A stretch of DNA of 64,000 nucleotides from Lamellibrachia satsuma (lineage: Eukaryota; Annelida; Polychaeta; Sabellida; Siboglinidae). The stretch is from contig BSQZ01000022.1 of NCBI GenBank assembly GCA_033239005.1, positions 6,401,501 to 6,465,500 of the forward strand. The letters run 5' to 3'. The notes under the pieces were generated by a model. It was not told where the DNA came from. It searched no databases and was given only the letters and a program-made list of their open reading frames with translations. Below are positions 11,556 through 24,101 of this stretch, piece after piece; the first letter of the stretch is position 1, and each line of letters starts with the position of its first letter. The translations under genes were made by a program, and so were the position numbers.

Positions 11556-12035
11556 ACCAGTTCAGTGATTCACTGCATGACCTTAAAGTCTTTAGGAGTA
11601 CTGTATGACCTTATAGTCTTTAGAAGCAGTACTGTATGACCTTATAGTCTTTAGAAGCAGTACTGTATGACCTTATAGTCTTTAGAAGCAGTACTGTATG
11701 ATCTTATAGTCTTTAGAAGCAGTACTGTATGATCTTATAGTCTTTAGAAGCAGTACTGTGTGATCTTATAGTTTTTAGAAGCATTACTGTGTGATCTTAT
11801 AGTCTTTAGAAGCAGTACTGTATGATCTTATATTCTTTAGAAACAGTACTGTATGATTTTATAGTCTTTAGAAGCAGTACTGTATGATCTTATAGTCTTT
11901 AGAAACAGTACTGTATGATCTTATAGTCTTTAGAAGCAGTACTGTATGATCTTATATACTCTTTAGAAGCAGTACTGTATGATCTTAGTCTTTAGAAGCA
12001 GTACTGTATGATCTTATAGTCTTTAGAAGCAGTAC
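11556..12035. repeat. Minisatellite, ~32-bp unit
   Basis: About 14 copies containing actgtatgatcttatagtct and ttagaagca. Copies vary by single substitutions and small deletions. Confidence 0.92.
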
Positions 12036-12099
12036 TGTGCTGATAGCCACAAGTTAGAAACAAATTATATCCTCTGATCAGTTGGGTTTTATTACTTTG

Positions 12100-12840
12100 C
12101 TAACTGCCTTACACATGTCACAACTATCTTCATATATGTCACAAATTATACAGACAACATTACCTACATCATAAAATTCACAAGTCACTTCATAGATGTC
12201 ATATGTTATGTGGACATCACTCATTGTCTATCAAATGTCACAAGTTTATTCAAATATGTCACAAGATATGTAGACAACATAATCCACTATCTACCCCAAT
12301 GTCAACTGAAGTCTCTTCAGAGATGTCACACATTATGTGGACTATATCACACATTGTCTATAACAATGTCACAAGTATTTTCTAAAAGTTACAATTATGT
12401 CATATTGACAACACCACTCACTGCCTCATAAATGTTACACGTCTCTTCAAATAAGTCACATATCATGTGGATAATCACATTGTCTGTCCAATGTCATAAG
12501 TCTCTTCAAAGATGTCACAAGTCATGTGGAAAACATCACATACTATCTACCACAATTTCACAAGTTTCTTCAAATATGTCACAAGATGTGTGAATGACAT
12601 CACAATGTCACAATATTCTTCAAAGATGTTACAAGTCATGTAGTCAATATTACATATTGTGTATGACAATTTTATAACTCTCTTTACAATGTCACAAGGC
12701 ATGTTGACAACATCACCCACTGCCTCCCAATGTCACAGATCTCTTCAAATATGTCACAAGTCATACATATATCGACAACATCACCAACTATCTACCACAA
12801 TGTCACAAGTCATATATCATGTAGATAACATCAAATAGTG
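12100..12840. repeat. Degenerate tandem repeat built on atgtcacaag
   Basis: Diverged units of about 60-75 bp repeat atgtcacaag, catgtggacaacatcac and tctcttcaaa. The divergence marks this as the oldest array of the cluster. Confidence 0.8.
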
Positions 12841-12887
12841 TAAACCACAATTGACACAGATCATGTGGTCTAGGTCTCCCAAAACAA

Positions 12888-13490
12888 CTTGATCCGGAAC
12901 TGTACACTATGGACGTGTATACAACAGATGACCATGAACTGTACAGCATGGATGTGTATACAACAGATGACCCTGAACTGTACAGCATGGACGTGTATAC
13001 AACAGATGACCCTGAACTGTACAGCATGGATGTGTATACAACAGATAACCCTGAACTGTACAGCATGGATGTGTATACAACAGATGACCCTGAACTGTAC
13101 AGCATCGACGTGTATACAACAGATGACCATGAACTGTACAGCATGGATGTGTATACAGAAGATGACCCTGAACTGTACAGCATGGACGTGTATACAAAAT
13201 ATGACCCTGAACTGTACAGCATGGACGTGTATACAACAGATGACCATGAACTGTACAGCATGGATGTGTATACAGAAGATGACCCTGAACTGTACAGCAT
13301 GGACTTGTGTACAAAAGATGACCCTGAACTGTACAGCATGGATGTGTATACAAAAGATGACCCTGAAATGTACAGCATGGACTTGTGTACAAAAGATGAC
13401 CCTGAACTGTACAGCATGGACGTGTATACAAAAGATGACCCTGAACTGTACAGCATGGATGTGTACAGCATGGACGTGTATACAAAAGAT
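12888..13490. repeat. Minisatellite, 39-bp unit, about 15 copies
   Basis: Units encode DPELYSMDVYTTD-type 13-residue repeats on the plus strand, and the array stays open in several frames of both strands. Period and lack of stops follow from the 39-bp unit. There is no supporting gene structure. Confidence 0.93.
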
Positions 13491-13597
13491 ATCACAAAAG
13501 TGACATGGCCTAAAAGTGCTGATAGAAATAGTTTGGAGACTTCAAGTAGGTAAACAGAACTGGGTCCAGGACCCCAGGAACACTGCACAATCCTTTC

Positions 13598-14110
13598 AAA
13601 ATGTTACTGAAGCCTGAGAATGTTATATATGACTGGTAGAAACATATTAAAATAGCACAGACATAAACATGTCCCACAACAGTCATAACTCAAGGAATGG
13701 TTTATACAGACTGTGATTTATACAGACTGTGATTTATACAGACTGTGAATTCAACGTGAAGTAAACAAACAAAGTAGCTTAATCTATTTTGTCATTTTAC
13801 CAGTTTAGTGATGATGCTGGGGAACAAATAAATAAATTATAGTACTGTGAGTACCAGGTGTCTGGCATGGTGACAGTGTTGTCAAAGTCTGGCATGGTGA
13901 CAGAGTTGTCAAAGTCAAACAAAATGTTACTGAATGCCTGAGAATGTTAAATAGGACCTGTAGGACCATACTAAAGTAGCACAGATGTAAACATATCCGT
14001 GACATTCATAACTCATGAAATGGCTACATTGCAGATAAAAACGGGACATATGAAAGTAATCTAATTACACCAGTACTGGGAACAAGTGAATAAACTACAG
14101 TGCTATGTTT
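13598..14110. repeat. Diverged tandem duplication of ~300 bp
   Basis: Sequence from about 13598 (aaaatgttactgaagcctga) recurs from about 13920 (aaaatgttactgaatgcctg). The match continues through blocks such as agcacagacataaacat and tcataactcaaggaatgg. Confidence 0.7.
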
Positions 14111-14382
14111 ACTCTCTCTGGCATTTCAATGTTATATTTATTTACGATCCTGCGCTGCTGTCTAGAGGATCCCCCATTATGAATTGAGTATAATTATAAA
14201 CAATGTGCCTGGTTCAATTGGAAATAGAAGCCTGCCATCCTACTTAAACCCCTGAACCCACTGTAACATGAGGGTTATCCCACTGTTCGATGCGAAAAGG
14301 GGAAAGCGTTTGAGACATCTTTCTAACTCCCCTTTCCACTAACAGGGTACAATAGTTTATTACTGATGTTGATAACCCGGGC

Positions 14383-16265
14383 ACTAGAGGACTGACAGAC
14401 AAAGGGTGGGAGGGTGAGAAAGAGGGCGCTAGAGGACTGATAGACAAAGGGTGGGAGGGTGAGGAAGAGGGCACTAGAGGACTGATAGACAAAGGGTGGG
14501 AGGGTGAGAAAGAGGGCACTAGAGGACTGATAGACAAAGGGTGGGAGGGTGAGAAAGAGGGCACTAGAGGACTGATGGACAAAGGGTGGGAGGGTGGGAA
14601 AGAGGGCACTAGAGGACTGATAGAGAAAGGGTGGGAGGGTGAGAAAGAGGGCACTAGAGGACTGATAGACAAAGGGTGGGAGGGTGGGAAAGAGGGCACT
14701 AGAGGACTGATAGACAAAAGGTGGGAGGGTGAGAAAGAGGGCACTAGAAGACTGATAGACAAAAGGTGGGAGGGTGAGAAAGAGGGCACTAGAGGACTGA
14801 TAGACAAAGGGTGGGAGGGTGAGAAAGAGGGCACTAGAGGACTGATAGACAAAGGGTGGGAGGGTGAGAAAGAGGGCACTAGAGGACTGATAGACAAAGG
14901 TTGGGAGGGTGAGAAAGAGGGCGCTAGGGGACTGATAGACAAAGGGTGGGAGGGTGGGAAAGAGGGCACTAGAGGACTGATAGACAAAGGGTGGGAGGGT
15001 GAGAAAGAGGGCGCTAGGGGACTGATAGACAAAGGGTGGGAGGGTGAGAAAGAGGGCACTAGAGGACTGATAGACAAAGGGTGGGAGGGTGGGAAAGAGG
15101 GCACTAGAGGACTGATAGACAAAGGCTGGTAGGGTGAGAAAGAGGGCACTAGAGGACTGATAGACAAAGGGTGGGAGGGTGGGAAAGAGGGCACTAGAGG
15201 ACTGATAGACAAAGGGTGGGAGGGTGGGAAAGAGGGCGCTAGAGGACTGATAGACAAAGGGTGGGAGGGTGAGAAAGAGGGCACTAGAGGACTGATAGAC
15301 AAAGGGTGGGAGGGTGGGAAAGAGGACGCTAGAGGACTGATAGACAAAGGGTGGGAGGGTGGGAAAGAGGGAGCTAGATGACTGATAGACAAAGGGTGGG
15401 AGGGTGGGAAAGAGGGCACTAGAGGACTGATAGACAAAGGGTGGGAGGGTGAGAAAGAGGGCACTAGAGGACTGATAGACAAAGGGTGGGAGGGTGGGAA
15501 AGAGGGCACTAGAGGACTGACAGACAAAGGGTGGGAGGGTGGGAAAGAGGGTGCTAGATGACTGATAGACAAAGGGTGGGAGGGTGAGAAAGAGGACACT
15601 AGAGGACTGATAGACAAAGGGTCGGAGGGTGAGAAAGAGGACACTAGAGGACTGATAGACAAAGGGTGGGAGGGTGGGAAAGAGGACACTAATGGACTGA
15701 TAGACAAAGGGTGGGAGGGTGGGAAAGATGGCACTAGAGGACTGATAGACAAAGGGTGGGAGGGTGAGAAAGAGGACACTAGAAGACTGATAGACAAAGG
15801 GTGGGAGGGTGGGAAAGAGGACACTAGTGGACTGATAGACAAAGGGTGGGAGGGTGAGAAAGAGGGCACTAGAGGACTGATAGACAAAGGGTGGGAGGTG
15901 GGAAAGAGGGTGCTAGATGACTGATAGACAAAGGGTGGGAGGGTGGGAAAGAGGGCACTAGAGGACTGATAGACAAAGGGTGGGAGGGTGAGAAAGAGGG
16001 CGCTAGGGGACTGATAGACAAAGGGTGGGAGGGTGAGAAAGAGGGCACTAGAGGACTGATAGACAAAGGGTGGGAGGGTGGGAAAGAGGGCACTAGAGGA
16101 CTGATAGACAAAGGGTGGGAGGGTGAGAAAGAGGGCACTAGAGGACTGATAGACAAAGGGTGGGAGGGTGGGAAAGAGGGCACTAGAGGACTGATAGACA
16201 AAGGGTGGGAGGGTGAGAAAGAGGGCGCTAGGGGACTGATAGACAAAGGGTGGGAGGGTGGGAAA
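14383..16265. repeat. Large minisatellite, 45-bp unit, about 42 copies
   Basis: Each copy contains ggactgatagacaaagggtg and ggagggtgagaaagaggg. A two-state variant (gagaaag/gggaaag) and a second one (gcact/gcgct) are distributed along the array and give a higher-order pattern. One copy near 15896 lacks a base. Because 45 is a multiple of three the minus strand is open for more than 600 codons; this is not evidence of a protein. Confidence 0.96.
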
Positions 16266-16535
16266 GCGAATAAATGCAGGAGAACACATGCGGGCACATG
16301 CAATGCAAATGATTCCCAGGGAAAAACTAAATTGTTTGGGGCTAGTTTCCAGTCATCACCACCGCCTCCTGGCAACTAAAGGTCAGGGTTGCCTAGGTGA
16401 TGGACATTCACCAAACAAAATACTGTTGCAGTCCTGTAGGTCACAATATTAATTTACCCTCCTTCACTGCTGTCTTTAGGATCCCCCATTGTGAAGTGAA
16501 TATAATTATAAATGAAGTGCCTGGTTCACTTTATG

Positions 16536-17440
16536 TCAACAGAACAAAGACAGTAGTAGGTTGTTAACTTGGCAATCCATGAATACATTTATGGGATGGT
16601 AACACCATTATTTAAAGGCAATGAAGCGAAACAAAAGTCATGATTTTTGGCCTATGTGCCTATAAGAGTTACTACACCATCTGTATCTACAATTAAGAAT
16701 ATGAAATATGGAAGACAAGTTGAATAAATATATATTTAACACATGTAAAAATGCATACACATGAAAAATACAAACTTACAAAAAAATTAAAGGAAAAGAA
16801 TACAAAGTCAATAAATTGACAATAAAGCTATTATAATTATTATTTATACATATTACAATAAATTTCATATAGTGATTTAATAATAATAATAATAATAATT
16901 ATTATATATTATTAGGTTGTACACAAACAGTTATTATTGCGGCAATGTCTCTGCTACTCACTGGTTCAATTGTTTGGCCGAGTTCCCACTTCATAGTGAG
17001 TGAGTCACTACATCTACCTACTCAGTACACCTCCAACAACTACTACATGGCAATCCAAACCTTGGTGACAAAACCACACAGGTGACAACTTGGGTGAACT
17101 GTGCACATGTCCAGCTACAGGACTCATTGGCTACTCGAGCCATGTCCTCAACGTCTCTACACTAGAGCAGCAATTCCAGCTCTTGCCAGTGGTCAGCTTG
17201 GTCATTTAAGGTGAGGTCACCCAAGGACTCTGGCCTCAGTGGGAGGCCAGAACATTGTAGACTCAGATAGGGTGGACAGGCTGTGAGGTCTGATGATGAC
17301 TCTGCATTGACTGACTATTACAACTATACGATAGATGATGATAAATGTAGTAGTCACAGTAGTATTTATAGTCATACTGATTAACCTGATCGTACTCATT
17401 AGTTGTCAGATATATCATTATAATGGCCACTAAACTAATA
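16536..17440. other. AT-rich stretch, no gene seen
   Basis: Contains a short AAT/ATT microsatellite near 16880-16910. No coding signature. Confidence 0.45.
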
Positions 17441-17462
17441 AACATCTACACGGTTTAATTCA

Positions 17463-17660
17463 TAACTGGATTTGTCAAGAGTAATGATTTGTCAAGATTA
17501 ATTGAACTGCAAATATATTTATTATCATAATTTGTCAAGATTAATTGAACTGCAAATATATTTATTTATCATTATTTTTCAAGATTAATTGGACTGCAAA
17601 TATATTTATTTATCATAATTTGTCAATATTAATTGAACTGCAAATATATTTATCAGGATT
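17463..17660. repeat. Short tandem repeat, ~55-bp unit, four copies
   Basis: Copies contain tttgtcaagattaattgaac and tgcaaatatatttatt. The LTR retrotransposon begins about 200 bases to the right. Confidence 0.85.
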
Positions 17661-18341
17661 TTAATGTGGTACAATACATAATTTATGCATAGTCTAATTA
17701 AATGTATAAACAAAACTAATCACATCATATTAAAACTACAATGATATTAAAGACAAACAAAACAATAAGTCCAGACTAAAATTATAAGCGCATTTGGTTT
17801 ATGAACAGTCTGTCTTGATTTAGAAGATGTAAACAAAATGAAGAGACCACATAATAGTCATCTTGTAAGGTTTGGTCAGCCTAAAATTGTAAGAACAGAG
17901 ATAGTGGTCATTGCAGACATATTTAATCAATGATTTAACGCTAGCATAAAGAAAACCCAGGTTGATACAACTTATGTAAGGCAAACTAGTTTCTGGCCAG
18001 TTTGCAGCTTTGCTTATTGTTTAGTATACACAGTAGGGAGGGGTAGAGTCGCCCCGACTGTAATAATAACTGGACTGTCAAACGGGAGAAATGTTTACCC
18101 GATTTAGAATGCAGGCCATGAGAAACTAGTTTAGTTGGCAACTGACCGTCCCCAAGGACACAAGAAGGTCTCCAGTCCTGGGGAGGTTCAGAAGGTGACC
18201 CGATACCTTGCATACGACGGTCATTTCCAGCATGTACGGGGATGACGGTTGTATATGGACATCGGCCAATAACGGCTTTCTCGATTTCCTAAAATGGTTA
18301 ACCGCGCCTCCACTGAGGCGGGGTTCTTCAGAAAGCTCTGG

Positions 18342-18350
18342 TATAAATAG
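18342..18350 (+). promoter_or_regulatory. LTR TATA box
   Basis: TATAAATAG, about 230 bases before the AATAAA signal, as expected for U3 and R of an LTR. The identical motif is at 25532-25540 in the 3' LTR. Confidence 0.7.
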
Positions 18351-18572
18351 GCCAGAAATAGACTCATAAAGCAACGGGTGCGCGCGATCTAAATTACCAC
18401 GCAGCTCGTTCAATTTGGACTAAAAATTATCGGCAAGGATGGGCCACGCCGGCCCATACCTACCTTACCATTAGAAAACTAAATTTATTGAAGACTTTTA
18501 AATGTTAAATGGGAGACACAAGAACAGTGGTAGAGAGACCAGTCTATGTTGTACGATCTACACTTCTGCGTT

Positions 18573-18578
18573 AATAAA
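18573..18578 (+). terminator. LTR polyadenylation signal
   Basis: AATAAA in the R/U5 part of the 5' LTR. The functional copy would be its twin at 25763-25768. Confidence 0.6.
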
Positions 18579-18746
18579 ATCTTGCGAACCTGGAAGATGC
18601 GTTCACGGCTTATTATACCGATCTGATCGTCTGCGGTATTATCAGTAAGCAGCTAGACGATCTGGCGAGCGACAAAGACAATTACTACACAACTGTGAGT
18701 ATTCTCAACGAATGCACGCGCCCTTAAGAGAAGCGAGAATCTTACA

Positions 18747-19015
18747 CTGGCGAGACGCACCAGCGATTTTTTTTAACGCACTAGACTGTTAAAACGTACA
18801 CTGGCGAGACGCACCAGCGATTTTTTTAACGCACAAGACTGTTAAAACGTACACTGGCGAGACGCACCAGCGATTTTTTTAACGCACAAGACTGTTAAAA
18901 CGCACACTGGCGAGACGCACGACCGATTTTTTTAACGCACAATGCTTTTAAACGCACACTGGCGAGAGGCACCAGCGATTTTTTTAACGTTCAAGACTGT
19001 TAAAACGCATACACT
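18747..19015 (+). repeat. Tandem array of primer-binding-site-like units, 53 bp x 5
   Basis: The base after the 5' LTR is followed by TGGCGAGACGCACCAGCG, the expected place and 5' TGG start of a tRNA primer-binding site. The same segment then repeats every ~53 bp five times, each preceded by ACAC or ACA like the LTR end and followed by gatttttttaacgcac. The fourth copy (GACGCACGACCG) and fifth (GAGGCACCAGCG) are altered. Weaker relatives continue to about 19190 (acattggcgctgagccaacg). Confidence 0.85.
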
Positions 19016-19296
19016 GACTAGTGTCCAGAGACTTTCCAATGAACCATTGACGTTGTGTGCACTGTCACGATGCTGACGAACCACCACCGAATTACAGAAT
19101 GTAAAGTACGTCGTTTCAACGCACCGTATGGCACACCACCTACGATTTTTTTACTTATAACTTCGTTCAGACGTACATTGGCGCTGAGCCAACGTGAAAC
19201 TGACAGTGATGTCACCGAATATTGACTGACTCCATGATTGACTTTTACTACGTAAAGCGTGTATTTGCTACGTGACGATCAAAACACACACACACG

Positions 19297-20290
19297 ATGG
19301 ATCCAGCACAATTTCAAAACTATACGATCGGACTTGCTCAGCAGGAAACGGAACGTCGTGCTATCCAAACCACCCGTGAACAAATACGTGATTTAATCAG
19401 ACAAACACAGACTTGTGATGGTTCCTCTACATCGGCAGTACGTAATTGGATCCGTGAAGTGACTTTAGCTTTTAATCAAGTCGGTGCAGCCAGCATCATC
19501 GAAATAGCGTCTAAAACTGTCTCTGGTCCGCTCCGATTTGAGTTGGAACGTTTCATCGAAAGAACAATAGCGGCAAATCAAATCGGCCGAGCCGCCATTC
19601 CATGGCCAGACTTGCGTGATCATTTGGCTAGCAACTTTCTTAACATCGACGAAACCGCTGCATTACGTGACGAACTTGACAAGGTGCGTCAGAGCGCGTG
19701 CGAACCCACGCAACAGTTTGTCCGACGCTTCCGAGACATTAGTGACATTTGCTACCCAAGCGGCTTCACGAAATCCCGACCAAGAATCCGTTCTGATCCG
19801 TACATTTGCCCGAGGGTTAACATCTGATAACCTCGCACGACAGCTGATCGAACAGGCAGCGCCTACTTCGCTTGACGAAGCGATTACAGCTACAATACGG
19901 TTCTGTGAACGTAACGACGCGTATAGCCGCCTGGGACGAAACGAATCGCCGATGGAAATAGGAGCCGCCAACGTCTCCAACTCCAAGACAACGGAGCCCC
20001 TGGTTGCGATGGTCGACTCACTGGCTTCCACGGTTCAAAAGCTGGCAACGAAGCTGGCGAAGATCGAGGCCAGACACCACCCACGCCCCCGCCGACAACC
20101 ACCCGTCGCTACATGCCGACGCCTGGCAGTGAGAACGACAGACGCGTGCCTCGTGGCGCCGCCCGCCGGACGATATCGTGTTTCCATTGTGGGAAACTTG
20201 GACATTATGCTCGTGTTTGTCGACTGCGCAACAGACATTCTCAGCCGTCGGGAAACGGGGTTGCGCCTCAGGTGTCACAAGCGAGGTAAG
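19297..20290 (+). pseudogene. gag of the LTR retrotransposon, frameshifted
   Basis: The first ATG after the leader (19297) opens a Gag-like protein with a helical, Gln/Arg-rich capsid region. The frame is lost near 19780 and coding continues in the second frame to about 20080. It then returns to the first frame for a nucleocapsid zinc knuckle (CFHCGKLGHYARVC, CCHC spacing) at about 20179-20220. The product would package element RNA in virus-like particles. Two indels in under 400 bases would prevent this from one mRNA. Whether they are real or assembly errors cannot be told here. Confidence 0.8.
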
Positions 20291-23200
20291 CGGTCGACCC
20301 ACGGTCAGTTTGATAGTATCTGGCGTCAGACTGACCGTTCTAGTCGACACAGGAGCCAGCGTGTCACTTTTGAGGCGTAATGTATTCGACCAAATCATTC
20401 AGAAAACTCATCGTGTGCATGTCTTGGAAAAGTCTGGTCCATTGCAGGGTTTGGGAGGCATGTCTCTTAAAGTTTGTGGTAAAACTCAGATATCAGTCGC
20501 TGGTATTCACTCCCCTCTAGAAGTTGTCGTCTGCGACACACTGCCGCATGACATGATTTTGGGAGATACTTCCCTGCGAAATGGCAGAAGTATCATTGAT
20601 TTGGCTAAAAATGAATTAACATGGTATTCTAAGAAATGGCCGTTAAGACAGCATTCCAAAAGTGGCTACGCAAGCATAGGTCCTATTGCACCAGAAACGG
20701 GAAATTCCAAAATTAACCATTTAATACGTCAAAACGCGGACTGTTTCTCAGCACGGTGTGAGCGAAACGGCGCTTGTAACACAAATGCTTTACGCATCAA
20801 AACACATGGCCCACCCATATGCCAGAAAGCGTATCGCATGCCTTTAACCAAACGTGCAGTTGTTGACCAGATGCTTCGAGAAATGCTACACGATGAGATT
20901 ATTCGCCCTAGCAATTCTGCATATAGCAGCCCGATTTTACTTGTTCCGAAGAAAGATGGTGATTCACGTTTATGTGTTGATTATCGCAAGTTGAATGCTG
21001 TCACCGAACAAGACGCATACCCCTTGCCGATAATACAAGACATATTCGATTTAGTTGGAGGTAGTTCCATCTACTCCACACTCGATTTAAAGTCCTCCTA
21101 TTGGCAGATGCCTGTAGCGGAGGCCGATATACACAAAACTGCTTTCAGGTGCCACGCCGCCATTTTGAATTTACCAAAGTGCCATTCGGCCTCAAATCGG
21201 CTCCAAATTTCTTCCAGAAAGAAATGAATACAATCTTGGCTGATTTAATCGGGAAGTGTGTTTTTGTGTATATCGATGACATTTTAGTGTTCAGCAAAAA
21301 TTAGACGGATCATATCCGTCATTTACAACTCGTTTTTGACAGACTAAGAAATGCGGGGCTCAAACTAAAACCAACTAAATGTGCGTTTGGTTTGCCGGAG
21401 GTTAAATTGTTAGGTTATGTTCTTAATGCAGACGGTATTAAAACAGACCCAGACAAAGTAGCAGTAATTGCTAATCTCTTACCGCCGACTACGGTTAAGG
21501 AAACACGGTCCTTTTTAGGAATGTGTAATTACTATCGAAATTCCTTACCAAATTATGCGATAGTGGCAGAACCTTTAATCGCCCTGACGCGGGGAATGTC
21601 AGATTTACCTGGGATGACCACAAACAAACCGCCTTGACGAACTGAAAGCGACTGTTGACGCTATCGCATGTGATGGCAGCGCCTGATTTAAACAGACCGT
21701 ACAAAATATATATACCGATGCTTGCGACTATGCAATCGGTGGGATATTGGTTCAGGAATCAGTTGACGGCATCGAGAAAGTTATACAGTATGTGAGTCAC
21801 ACGTTGTCACCCACACAACGCAAGTGGGCGACAATAGAGAAAGAAGCATTTGCGGTCGTTTTTTCAATCCTGAAGTTACGTCCATACTTGTATGGCGCTC
21901 AGTTTAACGTCTACACAGATCACAAACCCTTACTAAGTCTGTTCACAAAAGCTTTTAACAACACCAAAATACAAAGGTGGGGTGTGTTACTGGCCGAGTA
22001 TGGAACGACAATTTCTTATCGCACTGGCCGTAATAACATCAGAGCCGATATGTTGTCACGAATAAGACAAAATGACCACAGTGACATTGCCGTGTTTGAT
22101 ATTGATGACGTGGACGATCGAGACACGATAACAACTGATGACGACATTTCTGATCTCCTGCCCTTAATCCACGACGGACTAGACCTCCACGCAGTCGCTT
22201 TAGCACAACACAAAGAGTTCCCGGAGTTATGGTTAGCTGCGGATACCGATGATGACTATGACATTGTTAACGGTGTATTGTACAGTGTGAGACCTCCTTA
22301 CATACACGCCCCGTCGTATCACCGATTGATTCTCCCAACTGCCTACCGCCAGACAGTTGTAGACCGGGCCCACAAAGAATGTGGCCACCAGGGTCATTGG
22401 AAGACTGTACGACGTCTTACGGAAGCATATGTATGGCCAGGAATGCGTAAACACGTTCAACAACGGTTACGTCAATGTGCCCTATGCTTGACACACAATC
22501 GCCATCCTCAGCGTCACCCCATAGGACAAATGCCTTTTGGTTCATACCCCATGGAGTTCGTCGCCGCCGACCTCATTGGCCCGTTTACCGAGTCTCATAA
22601 TGGCAACAAATACATTCTCACCATAATCGATTTCTGTACCGGTTGGGCCGAGGCCATACCGATTCCTACCAAATCTAACCAAGCAGTTTGGGACGCGTTT
22701 TCAAACGGGTTCATCTGCCGTCATGGCGTTTGCCGTGTTCTTTTGACAGACCATGGAGCTGAGTTTACAGCTTTAGCTTTCGAACGCTACCTAAGCCAGA
22801 TAGGTATTGAACATCGCATGTCCACTCCGGCACATCCTCAATCTAATGGTAAAATCGAAAGATTCAACAGGACTCTTAAACAGATGATCCAGAAGGCTGT
22901 AAACAATCAACCCTCCCGATGGGAAGAGGTGTTAAATGATGTTCTATTGGCATATCGTGCGTCCGTTTCGACGACAACTGGTTACACGCCGCATTTTTTA
23001 ATGACAGGCAGACATTTACGAATGCCTATGCAGAAGGCATTACGCGCTTCCAATGAAAACGAATTTGGGAATCGGTTGGACACGCTAGCTACAGCGTTAA
23101 AGATAGCTCGTTCTATGACAGAAGACAGTCGTAAACATAACAGAGACAGATTAGCTCAGAAAGCTAAGGCACACGATATTTCGCCCGGAGATTCAGTAAT

Positions 23201-23839
23201 GATTAAATCCAAGAACGTTTAACATTAACTGCCAGGTGGAATCCTAGATGGACCGTCACACGAGTCCGAGGCCCTGTTATTTATGTCCACAATCAGCAGA
23301 CGGGAAAGTCAAAAGTTCTCAATGCGGAGAAAGTCAGAATAGTAGACCCAAATCAAAACTGGGACACCTGCAATCCTCGACCCGTACGTAAACAAGCCCG
23401 GCCGGCCCAACCACGCTGTACGAGGTCAGATACACCCCATGACGCTGATCCCGTTGATACCAACGGGTCGTCTAATTACCATCTGGGACAAAGTGGCCAC
23501 ACTACACAACGCGGTACAGCACCAGGCACCCCCCATCTGGATGACCCAGATAGTCGCGACCAGCCGTCTCGTTATCGTCTGGGCCACAACGAGGACAGGA
23601 GCCATCCTCTGAGACAATCACGTGTGACAACATACACAACGCCACGTAAACATGGGACCCGCATGCTAAGGAAGTTGTCCCGACGCGGACAGCTGGCGGC
23701 AGACCAGTCTGATGATGGACTCGAGGCGGACCTTGAAATTAAACACCTCAGAAAACGGAAGAGCGAGGCGCCCACAGAGTTCTTGCAGAAACGCGCTAGG
23801 CAAGAATGCATTGCTTTAGTCATGGCCTTTACACAATAA
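20240..23839 (+). pseudogene. pol of the LTR retrotransposon: protease, RT, RNase H, integrase; frameshifted
   Basis: The aspartic protease active site is VDTGAS (about 20340). Reverse transcriptase follows, with the VPKKDG and DYRKLN blocks and the YIDD catalytic box at 21269-21280. RNase H lies at about 21700-22060. The integrase has an HHCC zinc domain (about 22370-22490) and the D, D, E residues at AADLIG, LLTDHG and GKIERF, then a GP(V)IYV tail and a basic C-terminus. Breaks: a frameshift near 21160, an in-frame TAG at 21302-21304, a frameshift between 21620 and 21740, and another at about 23217. The remaining codons look well conserved, so the damage is recent or artefactual. Confidence 0.9.
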
Positions 23840-24101
23840 TCACACACACGTATACATATATTCAGAAACAAACCTTATACTGCTCCACTGGTTGAACACA
23901 CACAAGTTTGCCCTAAAATCAGACATGAGTAGAAAAACAAATACTTATACTAATGACTGAACCGATTAGGGCGCATACCTGTCATTCAGTAACAAGACAC
24001 CGACACATGCGTCAACCTACCCTGTGACACTATACCACCACCCCGATGCTCCGACTGAACGTTCGCGACGTAACACGCAGACTTACGCGGGTGAATAGTG
24101 A

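Larger units (their letters stand above)
17864..18746 (+). repeat. 5' LTR
   Basis: 883 bp with inverted hexamer ends (TGTAAG/CTTACA). It has a TATA box at 18342-18350 and an AATAAA signal at 18573-18578. Relative to the 3' copy it has one extra G near 18040 and one extra C near 18054, both in homopolymers. Confidence 0.95.

Noticed and set aside
12803..13588. Overlapping 190-260-codon frames in several phases
   Set aside because: 39-bp minisatellite; mutually exclusive frames are equally open.
14244..16289. 681-codon open frame on the minus strand, Ser/Pro-rich
   Set aside because: It is produced by a 45-bp repeat without stops. Other frames and the opposite strand are open too, and no splice or start context supports it.
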